From Culex pipiens pallens (lineage: Eukaryota > Arthropoda > Insecta > Diptera > Culicidae): a stretch of 64,000 bases of DNA. Position numbers and translations under genes: made by a program. Under the pieces are notes generated by a model, which was not told where the DNA came from, did no database searches, and saw only the letters and a program-made list of their open reading frames with translations. The number at the start of each line of letters is the position of its first letter. Within the stretch, counting starts at the first letter, position 1. Shown here in pieces: positions 46,101-59,870 of the stretch. Location: assembly GCF_016801865.2 (NCBI RefSeq), contig NC_068938.1:209649734-209713733 (forward strand), read 5' to 3'.

Positions 46101-49100
46101 TTTTGTAAAAAAAATCATGATAAAAATCTAATGTACCAAAATCCATAAAAATTCTCTTGTCATTTGATCGATATGGCAAATTATGAAATTTTTAATAAAA
46201 AAAAGCATAACAATCCACTTTAACGACTCCCGGGTCTTTTGTGGTCTCTGTTGCAAGTTTCTGCTCATTTCTATAGCCAAATTACTAAATAAGGAAACGA
46301 GGAAAAATTCCTAGAATAATGGAGTTTTGTACTTTTTTTTATTTCAGTGTAGGCGTCCGGAAATTATGTGTGGTGAGTCACCCAAAACCTCTTTTACACA
46401 ATATTTCGTTTAGTTTAGTGTGGTATTTTGTGATAGTTTTATTTTTTATTTAAATCGTTTGAATTATGGAAAATTTTGAACACAACTTTTTTATAGCAAA
46501 TTGTTAAGAAATCTAGAATAAGAAAAAGGGAAGTTGTGAATTGTTTGGGTATTTAAAGTATAGACTTGCTTCTGCTTCATTTCCAAAAATATATGTGTTT
46601 GTTTCAATCTTTTGAAGTCTGATTTTTTTGTTTAAATATATATTTTTAAAAGTGTCTTTAAATGAGTAATCATCTTTTTTGTTGGTTTATGACGAAAAAA
46701 AACTTATTAAATCCGTAACAACTGTTCGTCATAAATGTTCAACCACATGCTTTGAGATTTCAGATATTCAGAAGGTGGGTCGAGAATAGATATGTTGAAG
46801 GTCGAATACGAGGAGTAACAGTCCCAAAATAGGGGCGTAAGATGTTTTGCTTTTAAGGCTGGAGCGTCTATATAATGTGTAATCTTATCCTAAATATAAA
46901 TGTGTACTAGCTTCAGCATTGAAGAACATACAAAACGCTATTCATAAAACTAAAATATCTCTTTTGTAGGTCCATAAAGGGTGTAGTAGGTCCAAGTGCT
47001 CAATTCTCTCAGTTTTAAAGTGCTTTTTCATTCCCAATTTTATTTATTTTCTCTTGGATGGGTTTTTAGTTGTTTTGGATGGAAATATTATAAAATTATT
47101 AAGAAAGGCAAAAAATAGAAAAGTAAATCAAAAAGATGTATCATCTGAACAAGGTTAAAAAAATGTACAAAGATAAACCATTCTACCAAAAAAGCAAGCA
47201 CCAAACACAAAACATAACAATTCAAGGGTAATTGAAATGGTTTCAATATCGCAAAGTTTTCACTACAATCATGCACTTATCCGGAAGCCGTGGGAACATC
47301 AAGGCTAATTAAAGTGCAGCCTCGTAACAGTTTACAACCTGCAGGGGTAATCAAAATGATGACCCAAGGAGTCAGTATGTACGGTACAAGGTGCATACCA
47401 TGTCTTTGAACTACTTTCGCTTACACCAGACGAGCTGGGCTGTGAAAACTTTGATAATTTCTCTCGTAGGACTATTCCTGATGGGGGAGAGTAATGTTTT
47501 TTGGTACAGTAGAAAAAATATACTAAAATTTGTTTAAATTCTTGCAGAAACATTCTTAGGTTAGTGTTAAATCCTAAACAGTTATAATAACAAAATCACT
47601 CGAGTTTTAAAGTTGCCATTTAATCATGAAACTGTGCCAGATTGGCAAGTTAAATTCATAAAAATACAAAACAAGGCTAACCTTTACGCGATTGCACATT
47701 CCTGCTAATTGGAGTCCATTTCAAAAGTTGTTAACGACAGTCAAGGTCACCATTTCCCCTGATGATGATCCTCCATCGTGCAATTAATTATACAATTACG
47801 ACAGTCCTTCTTTGGGAAGCGGCTCAACTTTTTTTTCTACAGAAAAATAAAACCCAGAAAAAACAACCCCTTCACGATTAACAAGGATTTGTGCAGTTTC
47901 ATGGCGCTCTTTTTCCCAACTCTAACCATACAATTAAACCCACCTTTTTTCCACTAGTTTGAAGTACCGGTGTGAGAGTTGGCGGGAAATTGATGGCCCC
48001 TAAACCGAGCCTCCCCCGACTAATAAGGGGTCGGATTAGGAGGGGGTCCCGCAAAAAAAAAAAAAAAAAAACAACCGTGAAAAATCTAAACAACTCCTCC
48101 CTCTTCCCTCTTTTTTCAGTGGGTTGTGGAAGGTTTTCCGGACAAACTTTCGAGGTTTGCCAGACCTAGTTTTGTTTAGTTGGTTTTCCCTCTGAAAGTT
48201 ACTTTTGCACTCAACGCAAACTATCGTCGGGACTTGTTTGCTTTTAGTTTTTTTTGTTGATGTTTGCGATTTGCATTTTGCCATAGCACTAAACCATGAG
48301 GGAAGGGGGGGGGGGGGCTCCATTTGGTCGATTGGATAGAGGGGCTGGAGCTGGGGGTGGAACGTATACCACATGACACAGGAAGGAAGTTGTTTTGTGG
48401 AATTTACTTACTGCACAGGAAGGACTCGGGCGAACATTTCATTAGACTGATTGGTGGATCATGTGTTGGGTTGGTTTGAAAAGTTTTTAAGGACGGTTAG
48501 TTATCGTTACTTGAATTTATAGGTATTTCGTGCACCAATCATCCAATTGCCCATAAATTAAGGCAACGTTATTGACCTTTCCAGTAGCAGTTGAGTCGAA
48601 GGCATGTGTTTAATATGTAACTATTGTTTTGTCCTTTTAATTTTCCTAAATTTATGTGGAAACTTTTTAAAAATAAACTTTGTGATTGAAAAATAGGCAA
48701 TATGATATAAAACTAAAAAAAATATGATGAAGAGTATGAACTCTCCTGTAATAACCGATCTTTTTCCAACAAATTTAATTATTCAGGATCATCATATTAG
48801 TGTCCTCATGAAAAAAACGACTCCAGACAGAAAATCTCGTAAAAAAAAAAAAAAAAAAAACGGGAAGTTTGGGTGGCAGCCGAGAACTTTCCCGAGTGCT
48901 TTCTACTCCCACCGTGGACGAAACATAATCGCCGATGATTGACCAAAAGGGAGGGATGTGGAAAAGCTCTTTGGATACTCTCTGTTTGCTCGCTCTACAA
49001 CCCTCTTCTCCCGTCTGAGAGTGGCAAGTGACCTTCCCGAGAGGGTGAAACAATTGCGCTGTTCTGGTGGGGGAGGCTGCTGCTGGTACGTGATTCGTTC

Positions 49101-50772
49101 TGGCGCTGATACTTTGGGGTTAAATTTTTGGAGGTGGAAAATGTTTTTTTTTCTTTTGAGACTCGCCGAAACGATTGAACTTTTCGCTTTGTTTTGGACA
49201 GGTTTTGGAAAGGTATAAAAGTTTATTAATTTTTAATAAGATTTTTTTTTTGTTTTTCGAACTTCTGCTGCGAACACAAGCCAAAATGTTCTAACTAGAC
49301 ATTGGTTTTGGTAACGCGCTCGATGAAATTGTTGAATAAGTGCTCGAAAAGCACTTTTGCTCAGCAAGAGCAAAGTTAAAATCTATTATCACCATTTTGG
49401 CGTTGATGATTTTATCGTTATTGAATATCGACATCCAAATCGCATCTGGTTAGTCAATAATGCTCAGCGAGTTAGTGTTCATGAATGTGTGCATTGAGCA
49501 AACGCAATAAATTTGGAAGTGGGAGGTGGTGAAACCTGTGGAATTGCAAGGAACAAACAGGGTCCTGGCAGAAACTTCCTGCCCATCAGTATCGGTTGTT
49601 GTCAGGGTTGGATGAACAGCTGTTATTGACCGCCCTGTGGAAAAAATACCCGTTATTACAAAATTTACTCCAAGCTCAAAAATTGTTTGAAAAGCAGAGT
49701 TAGTTTAAAAAATTTAAATGAATTGAAAATAAAAAACGTTTATACGAGCAAAGTGCAATCAACGTAGTTTGTCCAATAGGGTGCCCAAATAAAATGATCC
49801 CATGTTGGTTATTTACAGCACCTGTGCATTATTTGAGCCATGTTGATAAAGATTATCCTATTTATACTCAAGGTTATAGTATGAATATTTTATGAAATCT
49901 TAAATAACCTTTTACAATTAAGTTGTACAGTTTGGTCTGTTCGGCAATGTTGTAGAGAAAAAAATCCCTTTCAATCATAATTTTAAAAACTTTTTATTCA
50001 TCGGAAAAATGATTTTTCCCATTTCTTAACTCTTTTTTCCCACACAAACTTTACTCTTGGGTATTTGTGCTGAATTTGGTCAGGGGGTGTGCACAAATGA
50101 CGTAATTTTCAAAACGTCCATATTATTGCCCCACCTTCCTCAAAGAGCTTGGCACGCTAGTGTGAACAAGTTCAAGGTAATGCGTAATCCGGGAATCTCA
50201 AAAAAAAGATGAAAGAGTCTTTTCCATTGAAACGTTTAATTTTATTCTATGATAAATTAAACGTTTCAATGGAAAAGAGATCTGAAATGCATTTATTTTG
50301 TAATTATTAGTTAAAAAAGTTATGGTTTTAAAGAAAAGAATAAAAACACTTTGCGGAATAAGGAATATTACAAGGAACAAGGAAATATCACAAATGTTCA
50401 AAATAATTAAAAACAATCTCAAACATGCTAAAAGTTAATTTGAACGCAAAAAATTACATGGGTAATGTATTTTGTTGATAAAACTTCTATTGTTTTATAA
50501 AAAAATGTATGGGGAAAAAAAATGTTTTTTTTTTTCAAAAAACTTCAAAATTTTAAACGATTTGGTAAGATATATATTACTAATATTTACTCACTTTTAA
50601 CCATCTTTTTTAAAATCAACGTTTACTTGGAAACTATTGATCCAATTTTCAGTGATACAATTATAATATTTTATCTCACTTTAAAAAAAAAATTAGAATT
50701 TCTAAACCACGACTAACAAAAATGTTTAAACCCTCATCTAAAAAAAACTAACTTAATCCACCTATGTGGTTG
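46101..50772. other. Unannotated DNA, no supported gene
   Basis: This stretch shows no convincing coding frame. Poly-A runs are at 48051-48070 and 48841-48860, and a G-run at 48305-48317. The blocks 47280-47480 and 48880-49100 are GC-richer and look unique, perhaps conserved non-coding or intronic sequence. A short inverted pair (AAACGTTTAATTTTATTC and its near-complement) is at 50230-50275. Confidence 0.4.
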
Positions 50773-51174
50773 TTGCCTTCCTCACTTTTTACTAACATTT
50801 GGTGATATCAAAGAGTGATATGATGGGTTTGGATACAAATTCTATCTATCTTCTTTACATATTATATATACAAAATTTCGACGGTTTTGTTCGAACGCGA
50901 ATCAATTCAACACGGAACGTCCGATCGAGTTGATTGTTGTTGCGTTGGGTTAGTATGGTAAGTTCGTGAGTCCAAGGAAGGTTCTTACGCCAAAAAGTTA
51001 CAAATTTGGGCACTCTGGAACCAATTCCGGAAAATTTGCAGATTGTATGGGAAAGGTTAAAATCAAGTTTTGATCACAGGAGGCTGAATAAGCAAAAAAG
51101 TCAAAAACGTCAACAAACGAAAAAAGGCAGAACGAAGTTTGTCAGGTAAGGCTTGTATCTCAATAAAGAAATAC

Positions 51175-52975
51175 ACAAATGTCACTTAAGCGGTCATAAC
51201 TTGAGACTGAGCGTTGTCAGATCTTCAATGTTTTGGACTCATTGGAAAGGTCTTTTGATGATCAATCCAACGATTGGTTGGATAATGGATCCGGACATAG
51301 TTTACATACATTTAAGTGAGATTTGGCTTCAAAAAAGTACATAAATATCACTTAAGTGGTCATAAATCGAGACAGGGTTGCCAGATCTTCAATGTTTTGG
51401 ACTCATTGGAAAGGTCTTTCGATTACCTAACCATCGATGGGTTGAATAATGGATCCGGACATAGTTTACATACAATTAAGTGAGATCCGGCATCAAAAAA
51501 GTACATAAATATCACTTAAGTGGTCATAACTCGAGACAGGGTTGCCAGCAGAGCTGAAAATGTCAGGGGTCCAGACGCGGAAATCGGCGACGCATACACG
51601 ATTTTTTCAGATCCATTCACTGAACCGCAAAACCGTGACATAAACAAACCCGACTCAGTCGTGAGTGCCCCAGCTCACTGAGCAGCTGCAATGCGAGGCA
51701 GTAGTCGACCAACGCTCATTCGACGCACGCACACACATAAAGAAACAAGTTTTTACACAGAAAGTTGGTATTTATGCGTGGAAATGTAATTTTGAATATA
51801 AGTTATGGTTGTTTTACGTGTTTTGCACAGTCTAGAACCATTCAATTGTTTAAAAATAGAGAAAATAGTGTTTAGAGAGGATTTTACGAGTCAGTCATAC
51901 GACACGAATTGAGTGAGTGTAGCTCATTTTTTCACGTCTCTTATTCTCCAGCAGCCGACCGGCACGAGTTAGGCGGCAGTGGTTGAACGGACACAGTAGG
52001 CTTACAGTCAGATGCTAGCAGTGAACCGACATTTTGGTTTGATTCATGTGTACGCTGGGTTGGAAACATTTTGGAAAGGTCTTTCGATAACCTAACCAGT
52101 GATGGGTCAGATGGTGGATCCGGACCTAGTTTACATACATTTAAGTGAGATCCGGCATCAAAAAAGTACATAAATATCACTTAAGTGGTCATAACATGAG
52201 ACAGGGTTGCCAGATCTTCAATGTATTGGACTCATTAGAAAGGTCTTTTGATGACCTATCCAACGACGGATTGGATGATGGATCCGGACATAGTTTACAT
52301 ACATTTAAGTGAGATCCGGCATCAAAAAAGTACATAAATATCACTTAAGTGGTCATAACTTGAGACAGGGTTGCCAGATCTTCAATCTATTAGACTCATT
52401 AGAAAGGTCTTTTGATGACCTATCCAACGATGGGTTGAATAATGGATCCGGACATAGTTTACATACATTTAAGTGAGATCCGGCATCAAAAAAGTACATA
52501 AATATCACTTAAGTGGCCATAACTTGAGACACGGTTGCCAGATCTTCAATGTATTGGACTCATTAGAAAGGTCTTTTGATGACCTATCCAACGATGGGTT
52601 GAATAATGGATCCGGACATAGTTTACATACATTTAAGTGAGATCCGGCATCAAAAAAGTACATAAATATCACTTAAGTGGTCATAACTCGAGACAGGGTT
52701 GCCAGATCTTCAATGTTTTGGACTCATTGGAAAGATCTTTTGATTACCTATCTAACAATGGGTTGAATGATGGATCCGGACATAGTTTACATACATTTAA
52801 GTGAGATCCGGCATCAAAAAAGTACATAAATATCACTTAAGTGGTCATAACTTGAGACAGGGTTGCCAGATCTTCAATGTTTTGGACTCATTGGAAAGGT
52901 ATTTTGATAACCTATCCAACGATGGGTCGGGTGATGGGTCTGGACATAGTTTACATGCATTTAAGTGAGATCCGA
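51175..52975 (+). repeat. 164-bp minisatellite, about 8 copies, one interrupted
   Basis: The unit is marked by TATCACTTAAGTGGTCATAA, GGGTTGCCAGATCTTCAATG and TGGATCCGGACATAGTTTAC. Starts recur near 51340, 51505, 52165, 52331, 52495, 52660 and 52825. The 660-base gap between 51505 and 52165 is caused by an insert. The small open frames here are repeat artefacts. Confidence 0.92.
51549..52065. mobile_element. Insert of about 515 bp inside the minisatellite
   Basis: The repeat breaks off at GGGTTGCCAG and resumes at TTTTGGAAAGGTCTTTCG. The inserted sequence is unlike the unit and begins CAGAGCTGAAAATGTCAGGG. Near its right side CCGACATTTTGG is a weak complement of the left, so it may be a decayed TIR element. 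No duplication was found. Confidence 0.5.
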
Positions 52976-53293
52976 TTCGCAACTCAGTCACTTTTTTATA
53001 CATAACTTTTGAACTACTTATCGGATATTCAAACAATTCAATAGTGCAGTATGGGGCACCAAACCGGATCGAATGCAACTTATTTGACTCAAATCGAATC
53101 AGCCAGTGCCGAGAAAACTTGGCAAGAATTTTGAGCACCAAGGGGAATACGCACACACATACACACACACACAGACATTTGTTTAGTTTTCGATTCTGAG
53201 TCGATAGGTATACATGAATATAGGTCTACGAGCTGTTTTTCAAAAGTTCATTTTTCGAGCAGGATTATAGCCTTACCTCAGTGAGGAAGGCAA

Positions 53294-53564
53294 AATTGAC
53301 TAAAATATGAGTACACTTAATAATAGCCCAGACTCGATTATCCGAAGTTTTGATTAGGGACCTTCCACAAACCACGTGGACACTTTTTTGGAAATCTCAC
53401 CCATCCCCCCCCCTCCTCATCGTGGACAATAGTCCATACAAATAAAAAAAAATGTACAAAACAATGAAATCTGAAGTCTTTTGAACAATTTTGATTATTT
53501 GTTTCATCAGTAATTTGTTTTGAGCTGAAAATAGACATTTCAATAACAATAAAATTTTTGCCTG
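53294..53564. other. Unannotated spacer
   Basis: It contains CAGACTCGATTATCCGAAG, related to the small inverted repeat at 88-131. No gene is visible. Confidence 0.4.
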
Positions 53565-54657
53565 TTATGGACCCCCTTTTCCTATAGTGGACCCGGGTCC
53601 ACTATAGGAAAACTATTATTTTTATACCAAATTTAACCGATATTTGGTGTTTTGATGCATGATGGAGGTCTTATGAAAGATATAATGAGTAAAAGATGGA
53701 TTTTCCATAATAAACAAATATGTTTTGTTAACAAATTTGGCTTAAAACAACAAAAAAACCCTAACAGACATTTAAACAAATTTATTTCCGAAAAAGATCA
53801 AAGAAAACGTTTCAAAAACAATAAAAACATTAAAATGATAAACAAGTAATTTTGATGCACATTTTTCCATATAAATTACATAAATAGTTGACCGAAACAA
53901 AACAATAGATTTGTTTACAGCTGCTGATAAAACTACGGATGTTTATTTTCAAAAAATGTTTAGTTATTGATTTATTATTATAAAATATCATTTCAAACTC
54001 TGATTATTATGCTTCAGTTATTATGCTTCAATTAGCTATAGTTTTTTTTTATTAATTTTAAATTCTTATGTTTTTAGCATTTTTGATACTTTTAACATGA
54101 AAACAGCTATATTTATACTCATAATTGAAAAATATGCAATTAGGTTGATTACAACAAGCATTTATTGTATGTTTAAGAGAAACTTTTGCATAAATACACA
54201 GTTTTCTTCATTTTTGAAGGGTTTAATTAACAAGGGTCCACTTTTGGAAAAGTTGGGATTTTCGTTGTCCTTTATTGGACCCCCCTAATTTAAGCTTAAA
54301 AATTAGCAGTTCTTCGCTTTATTTTAGTATAGTTAATTAAACTTACATTATTTCGACTAACTGAAATTAAATAACCAGTCAAAAAATGATTGGATAGTTA
54401 ATTCAATCATAAAATAGAAATGCAGTTTTGTTGTGACAAGGCAAGTGCCATGGCTGATTTCAGAAGTCGAACTCAAAACACTTATTATGACAAAAAAGGA
54501 CAATTCAATGTCAATCAACATTATTTTAAAAGATGCTGGACATGCCAAATTAAAGATTTGCAGACAAAAACACGCTTGAAATTGGGATTTTATTGATTTT
54601 TTCATCAAAAATCCTTCAGAGGGTCCACTATAGGAAAGGGGTCCACAAATGGATAAC
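53565..54657. mobile_element. TIR element, about 1.1 kb, possible Tc1/mariner type
   Basis: The left end TTATGGACCCCCTTTTCC, then TATAGTGGACCC, is matched on the right by GGGTCCACTATAGG and GGGGTCCACAAATGGATAA. The left end seems to lack about eight bases present on the right. A TA dinucleotide lies at each edge. The inside is AT-rich without a transposase frame. Confidence 0.6.
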
Positions 54658-55137
54658 GTACCCTAAGTTAGAGTTTTGCCACCTCAATTTAGTAAAATTT
54701 GAGTTATTGATTGCCTAAATCATTACCAAATACACTTTTCAATATTTCATCACCGCCATTTTGAGTCCCATCTTGGAATTAGAATTTCAAAATCACAGAG
54801 CAAATACAAGAAAGTATTTTTTTGTGGTTAGATTTTATGAAGAATCGATTCACGAAGCGAAATTTTTCCAAATTCAGTTGGTCGATTGTGGGCTATTGTT
54901 TTCAATTTCTTTTAACTTGCTATCAATTTTTTTCAAAATAATTATTCTGCTCAAGCCCAGCGTTCACACACAAACCGTCGTTTTAGGTTACATCGCAAAT
55001 TGCTTCCCTTGCCAGAACCAAACCAGGCCCTCGTGATCCGTGCTGGGAACAACCCACTTCCTGAATGTGGGGGTTATTTTTAGCCGACAGCTCAGAACCC
55101 GGAACCTGTTCTACCGACCACTCCACAACTCGCCGTC
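54658..55137. other. Unannotated DNA
   Basis: There is no supported gene. The 54950-55137 part is GC-richer and apparently unique. Confidence 0.4.
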
Positions 55138-55583
55138 GTCGTGCTATCTTGTCGCACCCGCCATTTTGACGTTCCGAGAAAAACGCGTTTTAATGTTTGA
55201 CCTTGAACAAATAAAAACGAAAGCACGCAATGTAAACAATAACAATGCATTGTCCCGAAGTTTGGTTGAAGTGGGTTGCTGGAGTCCCGAGTTATAATTA
55301 CAAATGTTTACGGTAGTCTAACTTGTACGTGCGTCAAACGCGTTCTGACCTGAAATCCCTTTGGCCAGTTGTCGCACTTGCACCAACTTTCAGGGAGTGA
55401 CAAGATTGAAACTGTTTTCATATGAAGAGTGACAAACATTTTCGGAGCCTTTTTGGTTTTCATTGAATATCTCAGAATTGATATCGAATTTTGGGGATCT
55501 GTGAAGGTCAAAAGATGAGCTGCAAAAAATGGCGTTCATAGCTCAAATTGGCCCAAAAGGCACGTACGTCAAGTTAGCACGAC
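55138..55583 (+). mobile_element. Small TIR element (GTCGTGCTAWCTTG family), copy 2, 446 bp
   Basis: The ends GTCGTGCTATCTTG and (complemented) GTCGTGCTAACTTG match at 13 of 14 bases. The body matches 45379-45853 in the opposite orientation. It is non-coding. Confidence 0.75.
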
Positions 55584-56150
55584 TGTGACGAAATGATGAT
55601 GTGGCCGGGGGGTTGTGGACCTGGGGAGACGGTCTTTTCGAAGGTCCCAGCTTCCGCTTTCATTACTGGCGGGGTTGCAAATTTGGGTGTGCTCAAAGCA
55701 ATATCGTTCGATACCAATCAGAACACGTCGATGGAGGCATATATTGGATCCGTGAAAGGGTCGGCCCACTTCTGAATCCCGTGTGATGATGTGCCCTTCG
55801 AAAGTTACTGAGTTGTACGTGTAAACATGGCTGTAAACATTCTTCGGGGATGGGTGGATTACTCCAGCATTTTAATAACTGTGGACTGTTATTAACACAT
55901 GGGAGTAGTGGGACGTTGATGACAAAATAGAAGATCATAGACAAATAGACAGTTGAGGTTATTTTGTATGAAGTGACTTTAATATAAAAAAAATCAATAT
56001 CTGAATGTCTCTGACCAAAACTCGAATGCATTCAACCTACACCACACTTACATACGGTACATGCAGGATATACAGAAATAAACATGTGATTATTCTGTGG
56101 GAAAATGGCTTTGGCTTTCCGAATCGATGGTGCTGAATTGGTGTAGGTTA
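55584..56150. other. Unannotated, apparently unique DNA
   Basis: The 55600-55790 part is GC-rich and open on both strands for about 60-110 codons. The plus-strand frame (KVPASAFITGG, AISFDTNQNTS) is protein-like but unidentified. It forms the left flank of the TIR-bounded segment starting at 56151. Confidence 0.35.
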
Positions 56151-56515
56151 CACGGATAGAAATCCTGTCCGGGAAATCGACAACATTGTTCTCGATTCGT
56201 TCTGAAATTCGTTTCAGAATGTTGTCGACCAGTCGTCCGGTAACATTTGCAACAAAATCGAAAACAATGTTGTCGATTTTGAGTCGTCACGGTTGGTGAC
56301 GCCTGGCAAAACAAAAAGCACGCAGCCATCCCGAACGGTTTAATTGGTTTTTGAATTGACCGTTGGTTTTGGTTTTTGAATTGACCGTTGGATATTTCTT
56401 TTGGTTCAGTAAAACAGTTGATTCGTTTTTTTTTATTTATTGAGGCAAAAAATACATCATTAATTATAAAATTAATCTTTGTGTGAGTGTGTGTGTTTGG
56501 AATATGGGAATACAA

Positions 56516-58735
56516 TTTGTGAATTTGGTAATTTGAGAATTTAGGAATTTGAGAATTTAAGAATTTGTTAATTTGTGAATTTGGGAATTTGGGAATTTGA
56601 GAATTTGGGAATTTGGGAACTTGGGAATTTAAGAATTTGGGAATTTCGGAATTTAAGAATATAGGAATTTAGGAATTTAGGAATTTAGGAATTTAGGAAT
56701 TTAGGAATTTAGGAATTTAGGAATTTAGGAATTTGAGAATTTAGGAATTTAGGAATTCAGGATTTTAGGAATTTGGGAATTTGAGAATTTGGGAATTTGA
56801 GAATTTAGGAATTTAGGAATTTGGGAATTTGGGATTTTGGGAATTTGGGAATTAAAGAATTTGGGATTTTGGGAATTTGAGAATTTGGGAATTTGGGAAT
56901 TTAGGAATTTAGGAATTGAGGAATTTGGGAATTTAAGAATTTGGGAATTTGTGAATTTGGGAATTTGAGAATTTGGGAATTTAGGAATTTAGGAATTTAG
57001 GAATTTAGGAATTTGGGAATTCGGGAATTTGGGAGTTTGGGAATTCGGGTATTTGGGAATTTGGGAATTCTAGAATTTGGTTATTTGGGAATTTAAGAAT
57101 TTGGGAATATGGGAATTTAAGAATTTGGGAATTTGGGAATTAAAGAATTTGGGAATTTGGGAATTTGAGAATTTGTAAATTTGGGAATTTAAGAATTTGG
57201 GAATTTGGGAATTTGAGAACTTGTGAATTTGGGAATTTGTGAATTTGGGAATTTAAGAATTTGGGAATATGGGAATTTAGGAATTTAGGAATTAAGGAAT
57301 TTGGGAATATAAGAATTTGGGAATTTGTGAATTTAGGAATTTGAAAATTTAGGAATTTAAGAATTTGGGAATTTGGGAATTTGGGAGTTTGGGAATTCGG
57401 GTATTTGGGAATTTGGGAATTTTAGAATTTGGTTATTTGGGAATTTAAGAATTTGGGAATATGGGAATTTAAGAATTTGGGAATTTGAGAATTTGGGAAT
57501 TAAAGAATTTGGGAATTTAGGAATTGGGGAATTTGGGAATTTGTTAATTTGGGAATTTGTTAATTTGGGAATTTGGGAATTTAAGAATTTGGGAATTTGG
57601 GAACCTGTGAATTTGGGAATTTGTGAATTTGGGAATTTAAGAATTTAGAAATTTAGGAATTATTTAAGAATTTGGGAATTTGGGAATTTGAGAATTTAGG
57701 AATTTAGGAATTTGGGAATTCGGGAATTTGGGAGTTTGGGAATTCGGGTATTTGGGAATTTGTGAATTTGGGAATTATAGAATTTGGTGAATTTGGGAAT
57801 TTAAGAATTTGGGAATTTGAGAATTTGGGAATTTTTGAATTTTGAAATTAGTGAATTTGTAAAATTTGGGAATTCGGGAATTTGGTAATATGGAAATTTA
57901 AGAATTTGGGAATTTTGGGAATTTGTGAATTTGGGAATTTGAGAATTTAGGAATTTAGGAATTTGGGAATTCGGGAATTTGGGAGTTTGGGAATTCGGGT
58001 ATTTGGGAATTTGGGAATTTTAGAATTTGGTTATTTGGGAATTTAAGAATTTGGGAATATGGGAATTTAAGAATTTGGGAATTTGAGAATTTGGGAAATA
58101 AAGAATTTGGGAATTGGGGAATTTGTTAATTTGGGAATTTGGGAATTTAAGAATTTTGGAATTTGGGAACCTGTGAATTTGGGAATTTGTGAATTTGGGA
58201 ATTTAAGAATTTGGGAATTTGAGAATTAAGGAATTTAGGAATTTGGGAATTTAAGAATTTGGGAATTTGGGAATTTGAGAATTTAGGAATTTAGGAATTT
58301 AGGAATTTGGGAATTTGGGAATTCGGGAATTTGGGAGTTTGGGAATTCGGGTATTTGGGAATTTGAGAGTTTGGGAATTATAGAATTTGGTTATTTGGGA
58401 ATTTAAGAATTTGGGAATATGGGAATTTAAGAATTTGGGAATTTGGGAATTAAAGAATTTGAGAATTTGGGAATTGGGGAATTTGTTAATTTGGCAATTT
58501 GGGAATTTAAGAATTTGGGAATTTGGGAATTTGGGAACTTGTGAATTTGGGAATTTGTGAATTTGAGAATTTAAGAATTTGGGAATTTGGGAATTTAGGA
58601 ATTTAGGAATTTAGGAATTTAGCAATTTAGGAATTTAGGAATTTAGGAATTAAGGAATTAAGGAATGTAGTAATTTAGGAATTTAGGATTTTAGGAATTT
58701 AGTAATTTAGGAATTTAGGAATGTATGAATTTAGG
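56516..58735 (+). repeat. 8-bp satellite, zone A: mixed GAATTTNN units with higher-order blocks
   Basis: Units are GAATTTGG, GAATTTAG, GAATTTAA and GAATTTGT in mixed order. A longer pattern containing GGGAATTCGGGTATTTGGGA and then AGAATTTGGTTATTTGGG recurs near 57050, 57400, 57740, 57990 and 58345, so blocks of about 240-360 bases have themselves been duplicated. A 91-codon frame here (GIWEFGNL-like) is only the 8-base period read in a frame without stops. Confidence 0.92.
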
Positions 58736-59870
58736 AATTTAAGATTCTTTAAATTTTTAAATTTTAGAATTTTAGAATTTTAGAATTCAAGAATTTTCGA
58801 ATTTTTGAATTTAAGAATGTTAGGATTTTCCAATTTTCGAATTTTCGAATTTCGAATTTTAGTATTTTAGAATTTTAGTATTTTAGAATTTTAGAATTTT
58901 AGAATTTTAGTATTTTAGTATTTTAGAATTTTAGAATTTTAGAATTTTAGAATTTTAGAATTTTAGAATTTTAGAATTTTAGAATTTTAGAATTTTAGAA
59001 TTTTAGAATTTTAGAATTTTAGAATTTTAGAATTTTAGAATTTTAGAATTTTAGAATTTTAGAATTTTAGAATTTTAGAATTTTAGAATTTTAGAATTTT
59101 AGAATTTTAGAATTTTAGAATTTTAGAATTTTAGAATTTTAGAATTTTAGAATTTTAGAATTTTAGAATTTTAGAATTTTAGAATTTTAGAATTTTAGAA
59201 TTTTAGAATTTTAGAATTTTAGAATTTTAGAATTTTAGAATTTTAGAATTTTAGAATTTTAGAATTTTAGAATTTTAGAATTTTAGAATTTTAGAATTTT
59301 AGAATTTTAGAATTTTAGAATTTTAGAATTTAAGAATTTTAGAATTTCAGAATTTTAGAATTTTAGAATTTTAGAATTTTAAAATTTTAGAATTTTAGAA
59401 TTTTAGAATTTTAGAATTTTAGAATTTTAGAATTTTATAATTTTAGAATTTTAGAATTTTAGAATTTTAGAATTTTAGAATTTTAGAATTTTAGAATTTT
59501 AGAATTTTAGAATTTTAGAATTTTATAATTTTATAATTTTCGAATTTTCGAATTTTAGAATTTTAGAATTTTAGAATTTTAGAATTTTAGAATTTTAGAA
59601 TTTTAGAATTTTAGAATTTTAGAATTTTAGAATTTTAGAATTTTAGAATTTTAGAATTTTAGAATTTTAGAATTTTAGAATTTTAGAATTTTAGAATTTT
59701 AGAATTTTAGAATTTTAGAATTTTAGAATTTTAGAATTTTAGAATTTTAGAATTTTAGAATTTTAGAATTTTAGAATTTTAGAATTTTAGAATTTTAGAA
59801 TTTTAGAATTTTAGAATTTTAGAATTTTCGAATTTTCGAATTTTCGAATTTTCGATTTTTCGAATTTTCG
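58736..59870 (+). repeat. 8-bp satellite, zone B: homogeneous (TTTTAGAA)n
   Basis: From about 58915 to 59825 the unit TTTTAGAA is nearly invariant (about 115 copies), with rare variants TTTCAGAA, TTTTATAA and TTTTCGAA. TTTTCGAA units cluster at both edges. The orientation is the same as zone A and the first satellite. Confidence 0.95.

Larger units (their letters stand above)
50773..53293. mobile_element. TIR element (TTGCCTTCCTCAC) carrying a 164-bp minisatellite
   Basis: The left end TTGCCTTCCTCAC (50773-50785) is matched by its exact complement GTGAGGAAGGCAA (53281-53293). The outer parts are unique and most of the interior is a tandem array. No transposase frame is present and no target duplication could be fixed. 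From memory, the right-hand sequence belongs to a very abundant mosquito repeat, but that is not checked. Confidence 0.7.

Noticed and set aside
57373..57648. 91-codon frame with GIWEFGNL-like repeats
   Set aside because: An 8-base repeat gives an 8-residue peptide period in any frame that lacks a stop. It is satellite DNA, not a repeat protein.
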